Assembly (NCBI GenBank): GCA_013140605.1
Contig: JABFSL010000124.1
Coordinates: forward strand, 1 to 33,701
Origin: Anaerolineales bacterium
Lineage (GTDB): Bacteria > Chloroflexota > Anaerolineae > Anaerolineales > Villigracilaceae
Direction: 5' to 3'
Length of the DNA stretch: 33,701 nt
Shown here piece after piece: positions 7,861 through 13,910 of this stretch. The translations under genes were made by a program, and so were the position numbers. Positions within the stretch are counted from its first letter, which is position 1. Each line of letters opens with the position of its first letter. The notes under the pieces were generated by a model that worked only from the letters and a program-made list of their open reading frames with translations, ran no database searches and was not told the origin of the DNA.

Positions 7861-8730
7861 ATGCACACCATATTGAAATCAGAAAAAAAAGAAGTCATCA
7901 TCGGCATTGACAAGCCATTTGTCATCATCGGAGAAAAGCTGAACCCAACGGGTATGAAAAAGCTGGGACAGGCTCTGGTGGATGGCAACATGGAATATGT
8001 CATTCAACTGGCGCAGAGACAGGTGGCCTGGGGCGCGGATGTGCTGGATGTGAATGTGGGGCATCCGCAAATTGAAGAGGTGACGATGATGCCGATCGTT
8101 GTCGAAGCGGTTAAGAACGCCGTGGATGTTCCGCTGTGCATCGACTCGAACGACCCGAAGATTTTGGCGGCGGGACTCAATGCGGCGATTGGCAAGCCGC
8201 TCGTGAACTCTGTCAACGGGGAGGAAAAACAATTGAGCGCTGTCCTCCCGATCGTTAAAGAAAGAGGCGCGGCTGTCATCGGGTTGACCATCGGCGAAGA
8301 TGGAATCCCAGCCACAGCGGAGGAACGTCTGGCAGTGGCGGGGCATATTATCGAACGCGCCGCAAAGATGGGAATTCCGATTGAAGATATTATTATCGAT
8401 CCGCTGGTGATGACCGTGGGACATAACAGCCTGGCCGCGACAGTGACGCTCAGGACGATTGAGTTGATCCGAAAAGAATATGGCGTGAACATGAGCCTCG
8501 GCGCGAGCAATGTTTCGTTCGGACTGCCCGACCGCCATTCTGTGAACAGCGCGTTCCTTTCGCTGGCAATTCAAGCGGGTGTGACGTGCTCGATCACAGA
8601 CCCGATCAAGCTGGGAAGTTCGATCCGCGCCACTGACCTGCTGCTGGGCAAGGACGCGAATTCGATGCGCTATCTGAAATATTTCCGCGCGACTGAGAAA
8701 TTGCGGGAAGCAGAGGCGGCGGCGAAATAG
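7861..8730 (+). CDS. Methyltetrahydrofolate:corrinoid methyltransferase (DHPS-like, MtgA type)
   Basis: This 289-residue TIM-barrel protein of the pterin-binding family exchanges a methyl group between a corrinoid protein and tetrahydrofolate. Visible family motifs are GEKLNPTG (24-31), the pterin-site D63-V-N65-VGHP, CIDSNDP (93-99) with Asp95, and GASNVSFGLP near residue 220. The ATG at 7861 follows CGGAGGGC; an upstream in-frame start lies in the repeat and is less likely. It completes the set of MttB-type methyltransferase, corrinoid protein and MeTr, as known for glycine betaine demethylation in anaerobes. The methyl group would therefore enter the folate (Wood-Ljungdahl type) pool. A terminator follows the stop. 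Confidence 0.93.
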   Translation: MHTILKSEKKEVIIGIDKPFVIIGEKLNPTGMKKLGQALVDGNMEYVIQLAQRQVAWGADVLDVNVGHPQIEEVTMMPIVVEAVKNAVDVPLCIDSNDPKILAAGLNAAIGKPLVNSVNGEEKQLSAVLPIVKERGAAVIGLTIGEDGIPATAEERLAVAGHIIERAAKMGIPIEDIIIDPLVMTVGHNSLAATVTLRTIELIRKEYGVNMSLGASNVSFGLPDRHSVNSAFLSLAIQAGVTCSITDPIKLGSSIRATDLLLGKDANSMRYLKYFRATEKLREAEAAAK

Positions 8731-8747
8731 GTAATTTGGGATTGGGC

Positions 8748-8779
8748 AAAGACCTCGGAGTTAAACTCCGAGGTCTTTT
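8748..8779 (+). terminator. Rho-independent terminator of the methyltransferase operon
   Basis: aaagacctcggag (8748-8760) and ctccgaggtcttt (8766-8778) form a perfect 13-bp stem with a TTAAA loop, ending in a T-run. It lies 17 bp after the stop of the methyl-THF methyltransferase and separates the operon from the cassette array. Confidence 0.9.
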
Positions 8780-8832
8780 AGAAATAAAATGCAGGTTTGC
8801 GGATTGTTGTTCCTTTTTTTAGTTGGGTGCTT

Positions 8833-8838
8833 TATAAT
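8833..8838 (+). promoter_or_regulatory. Candidate promoter -10 box in front of the cassette array
   Basis: TATAAT lies downstream of the operon terminator and upstream of the first cassette gene. No good -35 is seen at 16-18 bp (TTGTTC ends about 20 bp upstream). Some promoter is needed here to express the cassettes, since the terminator isolates them, but this one is weak evidence. Confidence 0.35.
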
Positions 8839-8852
8839 TTGCATATAGTCTG

Positions 8853-8926
8853 TTATACAAGTTTGCGCCGTAAAACACCCCGCACAGGGTGTTTTACAAC
8901 AAATCTTGCTGAATACATAGTTGGGC
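8853..8926 (+). other. Left-end recombination site (attI-like or degenerate attC)
   Basis: The core GTTGGGC at 8920-8926 fits the GTTRRRY crossover consensus and matches the right end of the attC at 9498-9625 exactly. Upstream lies a perfect 11-bp hairpin, gtaaaacaccc (8870-8880) and gggtgttttac (8887-8897), flanked by CAAG/CTTG. The partner box is poor: GTTATAC at 8853 pairs at only 5 of 7 positions, counting wobbles. Another GTTRRRY-like core, GTTGGGT, is at 8822-8828. The site is in the right place to be the left edge of cassette 1, 36 bp before its gene. Confidence 0.4.
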
Positions 8927-8961
8927 GGCTCGAATTACCTAATAGATGATTGAAATCCGCA

Positions 8962-9486
8962 ATGCCTAGACCGACACTCTATATAATGTGTGGACTTCCT
9001 TTCTCGGGAAAAACCACTTTGGCTCATATTCTTGCGGACCAATGTGGTTGCGTACATCTTGACCTGGATTCCCTTGCCAACCAAAAAGGTCTCACCCCTG
9101 AAGAAGGAATAGATGATAATCAGTGGGGTCTGCTGTTCAATGAAGCTCACCAGCATTTAGCCGCTCTACTGTCTTCAGGAAAATCGGTGGTGTTCGATGC
9201 TGTGAATCATGATCGGGTAGGGCGAGACCGCTTGCGCGCCATCTCTCGGCAAAATGGCAGCTCTGTTTATGTAATCTACATCAAGCTCACAATTCAGGAA
9301 CTCGAACAACGTCGCCGCGTGAATCTAGACAACCGTAAACGACCAAATGTCCGAGAGCAAGACTTTGTGGAACTTGCCAGAGATTTTGAGGTTCCAACTA
9401 TGGAGGAGAATCTCCTGGTATATGATGGAGTACGACCCATATCGGAATGGATCAATGACCATATTTCGAAGACGATTCAGCCCTAG
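8962..9486 (+). CDS. Cassette 1: P-loop ATP-binding kinase-like protein (AAA_33 / zeta-toxin-like)
   Basis: This 174-residue protein has Walker A GLPFSGKT at residues 11-18, right after a hydrophobic strand, then HLDLDSL, where kinases of this fold bind substrate. VVFDAVNHDR (about 76-85) and an Arg-rich lid segment (RRRVNLDNRKRP, about 117-128) follow. This layout is seen in small nucleotide or sugar kinases and in zeta-type toxins. The substrate is unknown. The ATG at 8962 is preferred because homology-like sequence begins there; a TTG at 8950 is also in frame. The gene lies 36 bp from the GTTGGGC core and 11 bp before the attC, the tight fit of a gene cassette. Confidence 0.8.
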   Translation: MPRPTLYIMCGLPFSGKTTLAHILADQCGCVHLDLDSLANQKGLTPEEGIDDNQWGLLFNEAHQHLAALLSSGKSVVFDAVNHDRVGRDRLRAISRQNGSSVYVIYIKLTIQELEQRRRVNLDNRKRPNVREQDFVELARDFEVPTMEENLLVYDGVRPISEWINDHISKTIQP

Positions 9487-9497
9487 TTACAAAGACC

Positions 9498-9625
9498 GCC
9501 CAACACAGCGTGCATCCGACTGGTGGGAGTCTGCGCGTTTTTGAGCACTTTGCGTGGCTTGAAGTTGATTCCGGCAAAATGGCGTTGTCTCGTCCCCCGC
9601 CAGCGGGTAACGCAAACCGTTGGGC
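9498..9625 (+). other. attC recombination site 1 (integron cassette)
   Basis: The outer boxes GCCCAAC (9498-9504) and GTTGGGC (9619-9625) fit the RYYYAAC/GTTRRRY consensus and pair perfectly. The inner boxes GCGT near 9509 and ACGC near 9610 pair next, separated by short unpaired spacers. Further in, ctggtggga pairs with tcccccgccag allowing wobbles. At 128 bp it is a large but normal attC. Its left end (AACAnAGCGTGnA) is shared with the sites at 10156 and 10923. Confidence 0.85.
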
Positions 9626-9675
9626 GCTGGCTGAACCACTAAGTAATAAAGTAATATCTTGCAAAGGAAGTAAAT

Positions 9676-9771
9676 GTGTCCAATAAAAAGTGTCCGCATT
9701 GCGGTATATGTAGTATAGGTTCTGCATTATGTTGTGATATTGCGGGCACAACTTTGAAAAAGGGAATGTAG
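9676..9771 (+). CDS. Cassette 2: Cys-rich mini-protein (31 aa), zinc-knuckle-like
   Basis: A GTG-initiated frame of 31 codons reads MSNKKCPHCGIC and later ALCC. The closely spaced cysteines (CPHC, then CxxxxxxxCC) resemble half of a zinc ribbon. GGAAG lies about 7 bp upstream. Its TAG at 9769-9771 directly abuts the ATG of the next gene, suggesting translational coupling. Such a short frame could be chance, but the Cys pattern and its exact fit between the attC and the next gene argue for it. No function can be given. Confidence 0.4.
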   Translation: MSNKKCPHCGICSIGSALCCDIAGTTLKKGM

Positions 9772-10062
9772 ATGAGTCCTACAAATAAGAAGGGTTTATT
9801 GCCGCAGTGGTATTACTGGGTGTTTGTGCCTTTCTCTGCGCTGGTCTATACCGTGTTCTGCTGGTGGTTTGCACTGGAAGCTTGGGGCTACCGTGGTGAA
9901 ACAAAGCCGTGGTGGTTTGATACAGCCTTTATTCTGGCGATACCAGGTATGTCATTCCCGCCTTACATTGGCACGCTATTATGGGGCGGACTTATGGGAT
10001 TTGGAATCATCAAACTGGCTCAATGGATTTGGAAAGTGCGCCACCGCCTTTTGGATGAATAG
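9772..10062 (+). CDS. Cassette 2: small Trp-rich membrane protein (96 aa)
   Basis: This protein has two to three hydrophobic segments, at about residues 13-36 and 50-82. The Trp/Tyr-rich WYYWVFVPF and WWFALEAW segments are in the first half and a short basic tail (KVRHRLL) ends it. A GGGA lies just upstream of the ATG. The gene sits alone with the mini-ORF between attC sites 1 and 2. It is not recognised; cassette genes are often of this small orphan membrane type. Confidence 0.65.
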   Translation: MSPTNKKGLLPQWYYWVFVPFSALVYTVFCWWFALEAWGYRGETKPWWFDTAFILAIPGMSFPPYIGTLLWGGLMGFGIIKLAQWIWKVRHRLLDE

Positions 10063-10155
10063 GTTTAATCATCTAAAATGATTAGGGTAAACTAAATAGG
10101 TCATTGTCAAAAAATAATAGTGAACATCACATTGCCAAAGAGTCGCAAAATTCGC

Positions 10156-10284
10156 GTCCAACAAAGCGTGCACCTGACGCTGGGGATTCTGGCGCGATTC
10201 CAAGCATTTTTCTGGCTTCGAGTTTTTCCTGCTCCCAAGCATTGTCCACGCCCACCCACTGTCCACTAGTGCAAAGCGTTGGGA
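10156..10284 (+). other. attC recombination site 2 (integron cassette)
   Basis: GTCCAAC (10156-10162) and GTTGGGA (10278-10284) are the outer boxes; they pair except at the last position or by wobble, and GTTGGGA departs from GTTRRRY only in its final base. AGCGTGCACCTGACGCTGGGG after the left box closely follows the other two sites. The TAGTGCAAAGC before the right box corresponds to TAACGCAAACC in site 1. The length is 129 bp, nearly the same as site 1. Confidence 0.8.
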
Positions 10285-10310
10285 AGAAGGAACGCATAGG
10301 AAATTAACGG

Positions 10311-10826
10311 ATGATATTACCAAAGAAGCGCGACCCTAGGTTCATCACTGTGCGTCGCGGCGGTACCCTTCAAGACACCGATCATCATCTGCTTGCGATA
10401 TGGGCAGCCGATTGCGCACAGCATGTATTGCACCTATTTGAGGAAATGCAACCCAACGACGAGCGTCCGCGTCGAGCCATCGAATCAGCACGCGCTTGGA
10501 CGCAAGGTGAGATTACGATGTCCCAATCCCGAACGGCAGGTGGTCACGCGATGGCGGCAGCCAGGGATCTGAGCGGAGCGGTGCGCCATGCCGCATATGC
10601 TGCTGGTCAGGCGGCAGTGGTCGCTCATGTGGCAGCTCACGAATTGGGCGCGGCCGCCTACGCGATCAAAGCCGCACGCGAGGCAACGCTTGACGGTCAG
10701 GCTGAAGAAGCTGGTCACCTTGAGTGCGCATGGCAACGTGCACAACTTCCGAGTAAAATCCGTGATCTCGTGCTTGACGACCAGAAGCTACGCAACGAAA
10801 TCTGTTGGTTCGTATTCAATTGCTAA
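10311..10826 (+). CDS. Cassette 3: Imm5-like putative immunity protein
   Basis: This 171-residue protein begins with RFITVRRGGTL (12-22) and HLLAIWAADCAQHVL (29-43), then RPRRAIESARAW and a GEITM turn, followed by a long Ala/His-rich helical part (AAYAAGQAAVVAHVAAHELGAA). This is the pattern of the Imm5-type immunity proteins linked to polymorphic toxins. Such proteins neutralise a partner toxin in the cytoplasm. No toxin gene is next to it; it is alone between attC sites 2 and 3, so it may be an orphan immunity gene acquired as a cassette. The start lies 27 bp after the left attC, typical for a cassette. Confidence 0.8.
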   Translation: MILPKKRDPRFITVRRGGTLQDTDHHLLAIWAADCAQHVLHLFEEMQPNDERPRRAIESARAWTQGEITMSQSRTAGGHAMAAARDLSGAVRHAAYAAGQAAVVAHVAAHELGAAAYAIKAAREATLDGQAEEAGHLECAWQRAQLPSKIRDLVLDDQKLRNEICWFVFNC

Positions 10827-10922
10827 CTAGTTTGCTTGTACCGCTGCCCTAGTTAATACCTTTTGGTATTGCTATTTGAAATACAAGGTAAAAAACAAAA
10901 TCAAAAGTATTTTGCAAAATCT

Positions 10923-11036
10923 GCCCAACATAGCGTGAACTGGACGCTGGGGCGTTTCGCGTCAAGCAGTTTTCTGTTCCCAAACAGAGTCAACGCCCGC
11001 CCCAGCGCCATGCTCCGCTAACGCAAAGGATTAAGT
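10923..11036 (+). other. attC recombination site 3, right end degenerate
   Basis: GCCCAAC (10923-10929) is a perfect left box, followed by the shared AGCGTG block. CGCTGGGGCG and CGCCCCAGCG form a perfect 10-bp inner stem. The expected right box aligns with ATTAAGT at 11030-11036, after TAACGCAAAGG, and no longer matches GTTRRRY or pairs with the left box. The site is 114 bp and probably marks the decayed end of the array. Confidence 0.7.
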
Positions 11037-11065
11037 GCTAAACATTAAAGCACACAATAAAACAT

Positions 11066-12283
11066 ATGCTCAAAAAAACTTCATTCCCAGCAATTATTAT
11101 TTCCACATTCATAGCAACATCTTTTGGAATTATTTCAATTGGCCACATTCTTTCCAACAAGCCATTATTATTCCTAAATTATATGAAGTCTTACGGGTTG
11201 GATTATGCCGATTTTTTTAAGGCGTCAGAAAAAATTATCGATGGACAAAGCCCGTATGATATTTCTACCAATCGGTACGTCACCACGCCCATCCCTGCAA
11301 TTGCAAATACAATTTTTGTCCCTTTGGGTTTTAATAATGCTAGGATACTTTTCTATTTTCTAATCCCACTCTCCTTGGCATTTGGTTATCAATTAATAAC
11401 TTCGATGTTCGGATTTACGAAAATAGACAAAGACCTAATTTTAACGGCAGGGCTGATCGGCTTATTATTCGGTTACCCTTTTTACTTTCTTCTTCAACGT
11501 GAAAATATTGATGGATGGGTGTTTCTTTTTCTGTGCTTAGGCTTGTATTGGCTCCAAAATCCCAAAAAGGAGTGGGCTAGCGGCCTATTCTTCTCCCTGG
11601 CTATTGTCTTCAAGGTTTACCCTGTTTTAATAGTATTGCCAATTTTATTAAGCAAAAGGTGGCGTCTGTTTTTTTGGATTGGCCTGTGGTTAGTGTTATG
11701 GGGAGTAATTACGCTTTTTTGGTTTTCAGATTTTCAAACAGCTTTATCCTCGCGCTCACAATCTCTTTTTAGACTTGACGAGAACGGGAGTTTAGTGGCC
11801 ACGACAAGCTTAATTTCGATATTGATAAATTCTCTGGGGATATCAAGTGTGGATTTATTGGTCAATTTATCCCCTATAATAACCGTGCTTATATATGGCA
11901 TTTTACTCTCTCTTGTAATATTTGCAGACTACAAACTGGGCAAAGTGAATAATCTTGAGCTTTCTTCTTACACTATGTATTTGCCATTTATGATAGCGTT
12001 GCCTCTGCTTGTATATCATTATTCATTTATTCTTTGTCTGATTCTGATTCCAACAATGTGCCATTTGTGGGGAGTAAGTGAAACCAGAGCGCAAAGAAAA
12101 ACAATTTTTGTTATTTCAACAGGAATAGCACTGACACAGTGGCAGGCTATTGCGACATACAGCCTTACGGAAAACATGCTATCTCATGCAATTCCTGGAT
12201 TAGGATTATTATTAATCATGGCAGGTATCACATTTTTCAAAGTTTATACTCTTCGCCTGACACAGCGCGAAATGAACTCATAA
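11066..12283 (+). CDS. GT87-like (DUF2029) integral membrane glycosyltransferase
   Basis: This 405-residue protein has about ten hydrophobic segments spread along its length. A conserved-looking first loop is DYADFFKASEKIIDGQSPYD (46-65), where the GT87/GT-C fold places its catalytic acidic residues (Asp46, Asp49). Enzymes of this family use polyprenyl-phosphate mannose or arabinose as donor and act on the outer face of the membrane; the acceptor here is unknown. The gene is visibly richer in A/T than the surrounding operons and begins just 30 bp after the decayed attC, which suggests it came by transfer. No clear Shine-Dalgarno precedes the ATG. Confidence 0.75.
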   Translation: MLKKTSFPAIIISTFIATSFGIISIGHILSNKPLLFLNYMKSYGLDYADFFKASEKIIDGQSPYDISTNRYVTTPIPAIANTIFVPLGFNNARILFYFLIPLSLAFGYQLITSMFGFTKIDKDLILTAGLIGLLFGYPFYFLLQRENIDGWVFLFLCLGLYWLQNPKKEWASGLFFSLAIVFKVYPVLIVLPILLSKRWRLFFWIGLWLVLWGVITLFWFSDFQTALSSRSQSLFRLDENGSLVATTSLISILINSLGISSVDLLVNLSPIITVLIYGILLSLVIFADYKLGKVNNLELSSYTMYLPFMIALPLLVYHYSFILCLILIPTMCHLWGVSETRAQRKTIFVISTGIALTQWQAIATYSLTENMLSHAIPGLGLLLIMAGITFFKVYTLRLTQREMNS

Positions 12284-12303
12284 GACACAATAGGAATAAC
12301 CGA

Positions 12304-12669
12304 ATGCGAAAACACACAACCACAATTTTGAAGATTCCAGGGCTTGGAATTGCCCTCCTTCAATTGTTTGACATCTTTATTCACGCCGTCACTGACCAAT
12401 TGGAGATACTTCGGGTCACTTCAAATATTATCGTTCTCGTGTGGCTGGCAATTGCAGCAGCGGGAAAATTCAACGGGAAATTTTTACAGATAGCCATGGG
12501 GTCTGTCGGTGCGTATCTTATTCTCAATATTACTTTTCTCGCGCTTGAGGGTGTTAGAAATATGGAGCAAGGCGGGGAATTGCGGGTGACACTTTTCATG
12601 TTGATCTTCTTGACCACTGTCTTATCCATTTTGCTAATTTACATAAAGGGCAGACAGACATCAAATTAA
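12304..12669 (+). CDS. Small integral membrane protein, unknown function (121 aa)
   Basis: This protein has four predicted hydrophobic segments at about residues 11-28, 38-53, 60-77 and 91-113, with short charged loops and a basic C-terminus (KGRQTSN). The ATG at 12304 is chosen because upstream in-frame starts lie inside the preceding gene; the gap is 20 bp. It is AT-rich like its neighbour and probably co-transcribed with it. The layout resembles small four-helix membrane proteins of no known role. Confidence 0.6.
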   Translation: MRKHTTTILKIPGLGIALLQLFDIFIHAVTDQLEILRVTSNIIVLVWLAIAAAGKFNGKFLQIAMGSVGAYLILNITFLALEGVRNMEQGGELRVTLFMLIFLTTVLSILLIYIKGRQTSN

Positions 12670-12744
12670 CGGTAGCAGTTTCAAGGAATTACGATTAAAG
12701 TAACAAAGACAAACGGGGTCACGGCATGTAATAAAGTGATCAAA

Positions 12745-12785
12745 ACAGAAGAAGGCCGTAATAAAACGGCTCTTTCTGTTTTCTT
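12745..12785 (+). terminator. Likely terminator after the small membrane protein gene
   Basis: acagaagaaggccgt (12745-12759) pairs with acggctctttctgt (12766-12779), with one or two imperfections, across an AATAAA loop. A T-rich tail follows. It lies directly upstream of the ribosome site of the lipoprotein gene at 12805. Confidence 0.6.
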
Positions 12786-12804
12786 AATAGTAAGGAGTTC
12801 CAAG

Positions 12805-13881
12805 ATGAAAAAAACTTTATTGGTTCTGATAAGCATATCCCTTTTCGCCAGCGCCTGTGGACCTCAAGCTGCAGCGCCCGCAAATATCCCCATTCTGCCG
12901 ACCATAATTCCAAGTTCTACAAATACATTTGTCCCTGAGGTAACGCAGACTCTCACGCCTTTGCCAACAGCAACGGCAACACCGATCCCTCACCCGATGA
13001 GCATTATTGGTATGCGGGCGGGGAATTATCCAGGCAGTGAGATCACCATTGTCAAGGAACTGGACAGAGGATTAAATTATCGCCGCTATTACGCCTACTA
13101 TCTTTCAGAGGGATTGAAAATATACGCACTACTGACCATCCCCAACGGTGAAGCGCCCGAAGGTGGATTTCCTGCCATTGTTTTTAATCACGGTTATATT
13201 CCGCCCGACGTTTATAAAACAACCGAACGCTATATTGCTTATGTGGATGAAATCGCAAAGGCAGGATATGTTGTCTTCCGCATTGATTATCGCGGGCACG
13301 ATGCATCAGAAGGCGAAGCGACTGGCGCATATGGCAGCCCCGGCTATCAAATCGATGTTCTGAACGCGGTCGCATCCATCAAGCAGCTGCCTGAAGTCAA
13401 CCCCGAAAAGGTTGGCATGTGGGGTCACTCCATGGGCGGCTATCTCACACTGCGCACGATGGTCATTTCAGATGATGTAAAAGTCGGCGTGATCTGGGCG
13501 GGCGTGGTCGCTTCCTACACTGACCTGCTTTATAACTGGCGGCGCACGGGTTCCTTCACGCCGTCACCAAGTTCACGCGGGCGTGGCTGGCGCACAGGAT
13601 GGATCGAAACATACGGCGCACCCGCAGATAATCCTGCTTTTTGGGATTCGGTCTCGGCCAATTCTTATCTCGCCGATCTTTCTGGACCGTTGGAGCTGCA
13701 CCACGGAACCGCAGACGAGGATGTCCCTTTGGATTTTTCCATCCGTCTTGCAGAGCAGGCCCGCAACGCGGGGCAGATCGCCGACCTTTATACTTATGAA
13801 GGCGATAACCATAATATTTCAAAATATTTCTCAACGGCCATGCAGAGAACGATTGCCTTCTTTGACCTATATTTGAAATAA
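12805..13881 (+). CDS. Secreted lipoprotein alpha/beta hydrolase (S9/prolyl oligopeptidase-like)
   Basis: This 358-residue hydrolase begins with a lipoprotein signal (MKKTLLVLISISLFASAC; Cys18 would be lipidated, although the -3 residue is Ala). A Pro/Thr-rich linker (about 22-65) follows, typical of Chloroflexota surface proteins. The catalytic domain (about 95-358) shows HGY (oxyanion region), Ser209 in GHSMGGY, Asp304 in HGTADED and His336 in GDNHN. It probably hydrolyses peptides or esters outside the membrane. AAGGAG precedes the ATG at 12805; a longer in-frame start at 12736 would add 23 residues encoded in the terminator hairpin and spoil the signal peptide. It is monocistronic. Confidence 0.9.
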   Translation: MKKTLLVLISISLFASACGPQAAAPANIPILPTIIPSSTNTFVPEVTQTLTPLPTATATPIPHPMSIIGMRAGNYPGSEITIVKELDRGLNYRRYYAYYLSEGLKIYALLTIPNGEAPEGGFPAIVFNHGYIPPDVYKTTERYIAYVDEIAKAGYVVFRIDYRGHDASEGEATGAYGSPGYQIDVLNAVASIKQLPEVNPEKVGMWGHSMGGYLTLRTMVISDDVKVGVIWAGVVASYTDLLYNWRRTGSFTPSPSSRGRGWRTGWIETYGAPADNPAFWDSVSANSYLADLSGPLELHHGTADEDVPLDFSIRLAEQARNAGQIADLYTYEGDNHNISKYFSTAMQRTIAFFDLYLK

Positions 13882-13910
13882 ATTACCCGCATGCCCAATG
13901 ATTTCCATCA

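Noticed and set aside
8731-8961. Integron integrase gene near the array left end
   Set aside because: No reading frame of integrase size exists on either strand between the operon terminator and the first cassette gene.
9487-9771. The attC 1 region as a Rho-independent terminator
   Set aside because: The long imperfect stem lacks a T-run, and the boxes fit the attC consensus better.
12283-12804. Further attC sites after the GT87 or small membrane protein genes
   Set aside because: No RYYYAAC/GTTRRRY pair with inner boxes was found past 11036, so these genes are not called as cassettes.
13555-13600. Ser/Arg/Gly loop of the lipoprotein hydrolase as a palindromic insertion
   Set aside because: There is a weak inverted repeat only, with no sibling copy in the window, and loops like this seem normal in such hydrolases.
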